The position numbers and the translations under genes are program-made. A stretch of 15,116 nt of DNA, taken from assembly GCA_900554935.1 (NCBI GenBank), contig USJF01000015.1:1-15116 (forward strand). Direction: 5' to 3'. The notes beneath the pieces are model-generated. The model was given only the letters and a program-made list of their open reading frames with translations, ran no database searches and was not told the DNA's origin. Positions 13,960 to 15,116 of the stretch are shown here, in pieces. This stretch comes from an uncultured Porphyromonas sp. (GTDB lineage Bacteria; Bacteroidota; Bacteroidia; Bacteroidales; Porphyromonadaceae). Each line of letters begins with the position of its first letter. The stretch's first letter is position 1.

Positions 13960-15116
13960 ATGATAAAAAAGGGGCTTCTACTAGCCACCATACTACTCTG
14001 CCTCTCTTCCCTCCTTTCGGCACAAGAGGGGAGCATCAAGCTCTATCCATCCCGCCACGGAGTAGAAGCAGGGGAGCAGCATAAGACACTAGTAGCCATA
14101 GAGCTAGAGCAACCACTCAAGCGAGGCGATCAGCTACAACTCCGTTTTGCCATCCCCACCGAGAGTCAGCGCCTGATAGCAGGGCTAGAGCTACTCACCT
14201 CCGACTCCCTTGCGGTACGCGACCTTGATGATTACAAAGGCCGAGTGCCCTACAAGGTTCATCCCCTCAATAGCTGGTGCGAAGCAACCCTTTCGGGCAA
14301 AGCTTACGAGGGCGCCAAAGTGCTCTATCTCTCTGCCAACCTCACCACACCCGAGCCATACTCCCCACACCATATCCTACGCTGTAGGATAAAAGAGGCG
14401 ATGCTCAATGGAGTAGCACTGAAGCTGAAGCAGGTGGGCGACGAGACCTTCCGCCGATTCTTTAGATCCTATAAGCCACTTTTCGTCCCCGGTGATGGTG
14501 GTAGTCGCAACTACCGCATCCCCGTGATTCACAAGACACAGAGCGGAGTACTCCTCGCCTTCGCCGACCGAAGGAAGTACAATCAGACCGACATTCCAGA
14601 GGATATCGACATTATCCTGCGTCGGAGCTTCGATAATGGCAAGACCTGGAGCAAGCCCCAGATCCTCATCCACGGCACAGGCTACGGCAAGGGGTATGGC
14701 GATGTGGCGATTGTGCAGACCAAGAGTGGCAAGCTAGTGATGCTCTTTATCGGCGGTCCTGGACTTTGGCATGGCCGACTAGATCAACCAATGCCTACTT
14801 ATATGATGACCAGCGATGACGATGGTGCCACCTGGAGCCCCGCACGCGATATCACCCACTTCATCTACGGCGCAGAGTGCACCGACCCACAGAGAAGCCA
14901 ATTTTGGAGTGCCTTCTGCGCCTCAGGCCAAGGTGCCGTGACAGAGAGCGGTCGCATCATGTTCGTCACCGCCATTCGCCCCGATGCCCAGTACAAGCTA
15001 GATAACTACCTCGTCTATTCCGACGACGAAGGGGAGACCTGGCAGGTATCGGAAAGAGCCTACTCAGGTGGCGACGAGTCCAAAGTAATCGTGATGCCCG
15101 ACCAAGCGGTGCTAAT
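13960..15116 (+). CDS. nanH: Secreted sialidase (neuraminidase), N-terminal part (cut by window edge)
   Basis: This exo-alpha-sialidase releases terminal sialic acid from glycoconjugates. The frame opens at 13960 and stays open for 385 codons to the window edge. Residues 1-21 form a signal peptide ending LSA before Gln22, with no lipobox, so the protein is exported to the periplasm or beyond. Residues about 24-165 form a beta-rich N-terminal domain like that of other Bacteroidetes sialidases. The six-bladed propeller begins near 172 with NYRIP at 184-188, where R186 is the first residue of the arginine triad. Asp-boxes (SxDxGxTW) occur at SFDNGKTW 223-230, SDDDGATW 285-292 and SDDEGETW 354-361. 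The ASGQGAVTESGRIMF stretch at 321-335 matches the family strand before the catalytic glutamate region. The remaining catalytic residues and any C-terminal secretion signal lie outside the window. It forms an operon with nagB. Confidence 0.93.
   Translation, partial: MIKKGLLLATILLCLSSLLSAQEGSIKLYPSRHGVEAGEQHKTLVAIELEQPLKRGDQLQLRFAIPTESQRLIAGLELLTSDSLAVRDLDDYKGRVPYKVHPLNSWCEATLSGKAYEGAKVLYLSANLTTPEPYSPHHILRCRIKEAMLNGVALKLKQVGDETFRRFFRSYKPLFVPGDGGSRNYRIPVIHKTQSGVLLAFADRRKYNQTDIPEDIDIILRRSFDNGKTWSKPQILIHGTGYGKGYGDVAIVQTKSGKLVMLFIGGPGLWHGRLDQPMPTYMMTSDDDGATWSPARDITHFIYGAECTDPQRSQFWSAFCASGQGAVTESGRIMFVTAIRPDAQYKLDNYLVYSDDEGETWQVSERAYSGGDESKVIVMPDQAVL

Noticed and set aside
14191..14673. Minus-strand and plus-strand ORFs of 60-98 residues in the sialidase region
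   Set aside because: They are shadows of the sialidase frame, which has a signal peptide, YRIP motif and Asp-boxes.

Overview
The window reads as chromosomal housekeeping DNA from an anaerobic or microaerophilic member of the Bacteroidales, most likely Porphyromonas or a close relative. The clues are a fused SecD-SecF protein, the DapL route to diaminopimelate, an A-type flavodiiron protein, a secreted sialidase next to nagB, start codons without clear Shine-Dalgarno sequences, and several matches to the Bacteroidetes promoter pattern (TTG, about 19 bases, TAnnTTTG). The genus assignment is inference; no rRNA gene is present to settle it.

Layout. Positions 1-668 hold the 5' part of a minus-strand AspT/YidE-type transporter gene. 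A 500-bp gap follows, with a possible 43-aa minus-strand ORF and no other convincing gene. Then come dnaA (1171-2505) with a strong terminator, and a 630-bp gap that carries a 23-bp-period repeat array and the secDF promoter. secDF (3137-6112) also ends in a strong terminator. Next is a tightly coupled trio, an NhaP2/CvrA-type antiporter, dapF and dapL (6344-9860), joined by two ATGA overlaps and closed by a terminator. A second gap (9861-10345) carries a second array of the same repeat family and a well-formed promoter for an outer-membrane beta-barrel gene and lgt. fprA (flavodiiron protein), a terminator, nagB and the start of a sialidase gene close the window; the sialidase runs off the right edge.

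How the genes work together. dnaA starts replication. secDF, lgt and the small barrel protein belong to envelope biogenesis: SecDF supports export through SecYEG and Lgt lipidates prolipoproteins. dapL and dapF are consecutive late steps to meso-diaminopimelate for peptidoglycan and lysine. FprA removes O2 or NO. The sialidase and NagB fit release and use of host amino sugars. Genes diverge around dnaA: the only minus-strand gene lies to its left and everything to its right is on the plus strand, as expected if the replication origin is near 669-1170.

No clearly new multi-gene system is visible. The best candidate for something undescribed is the dispersed 23-bp repeat (AGTTnnnAACT alternating with a GATC-centred spacer), present as arrays in two separate intergenic regions, each lying between a terminator and the next promoter.
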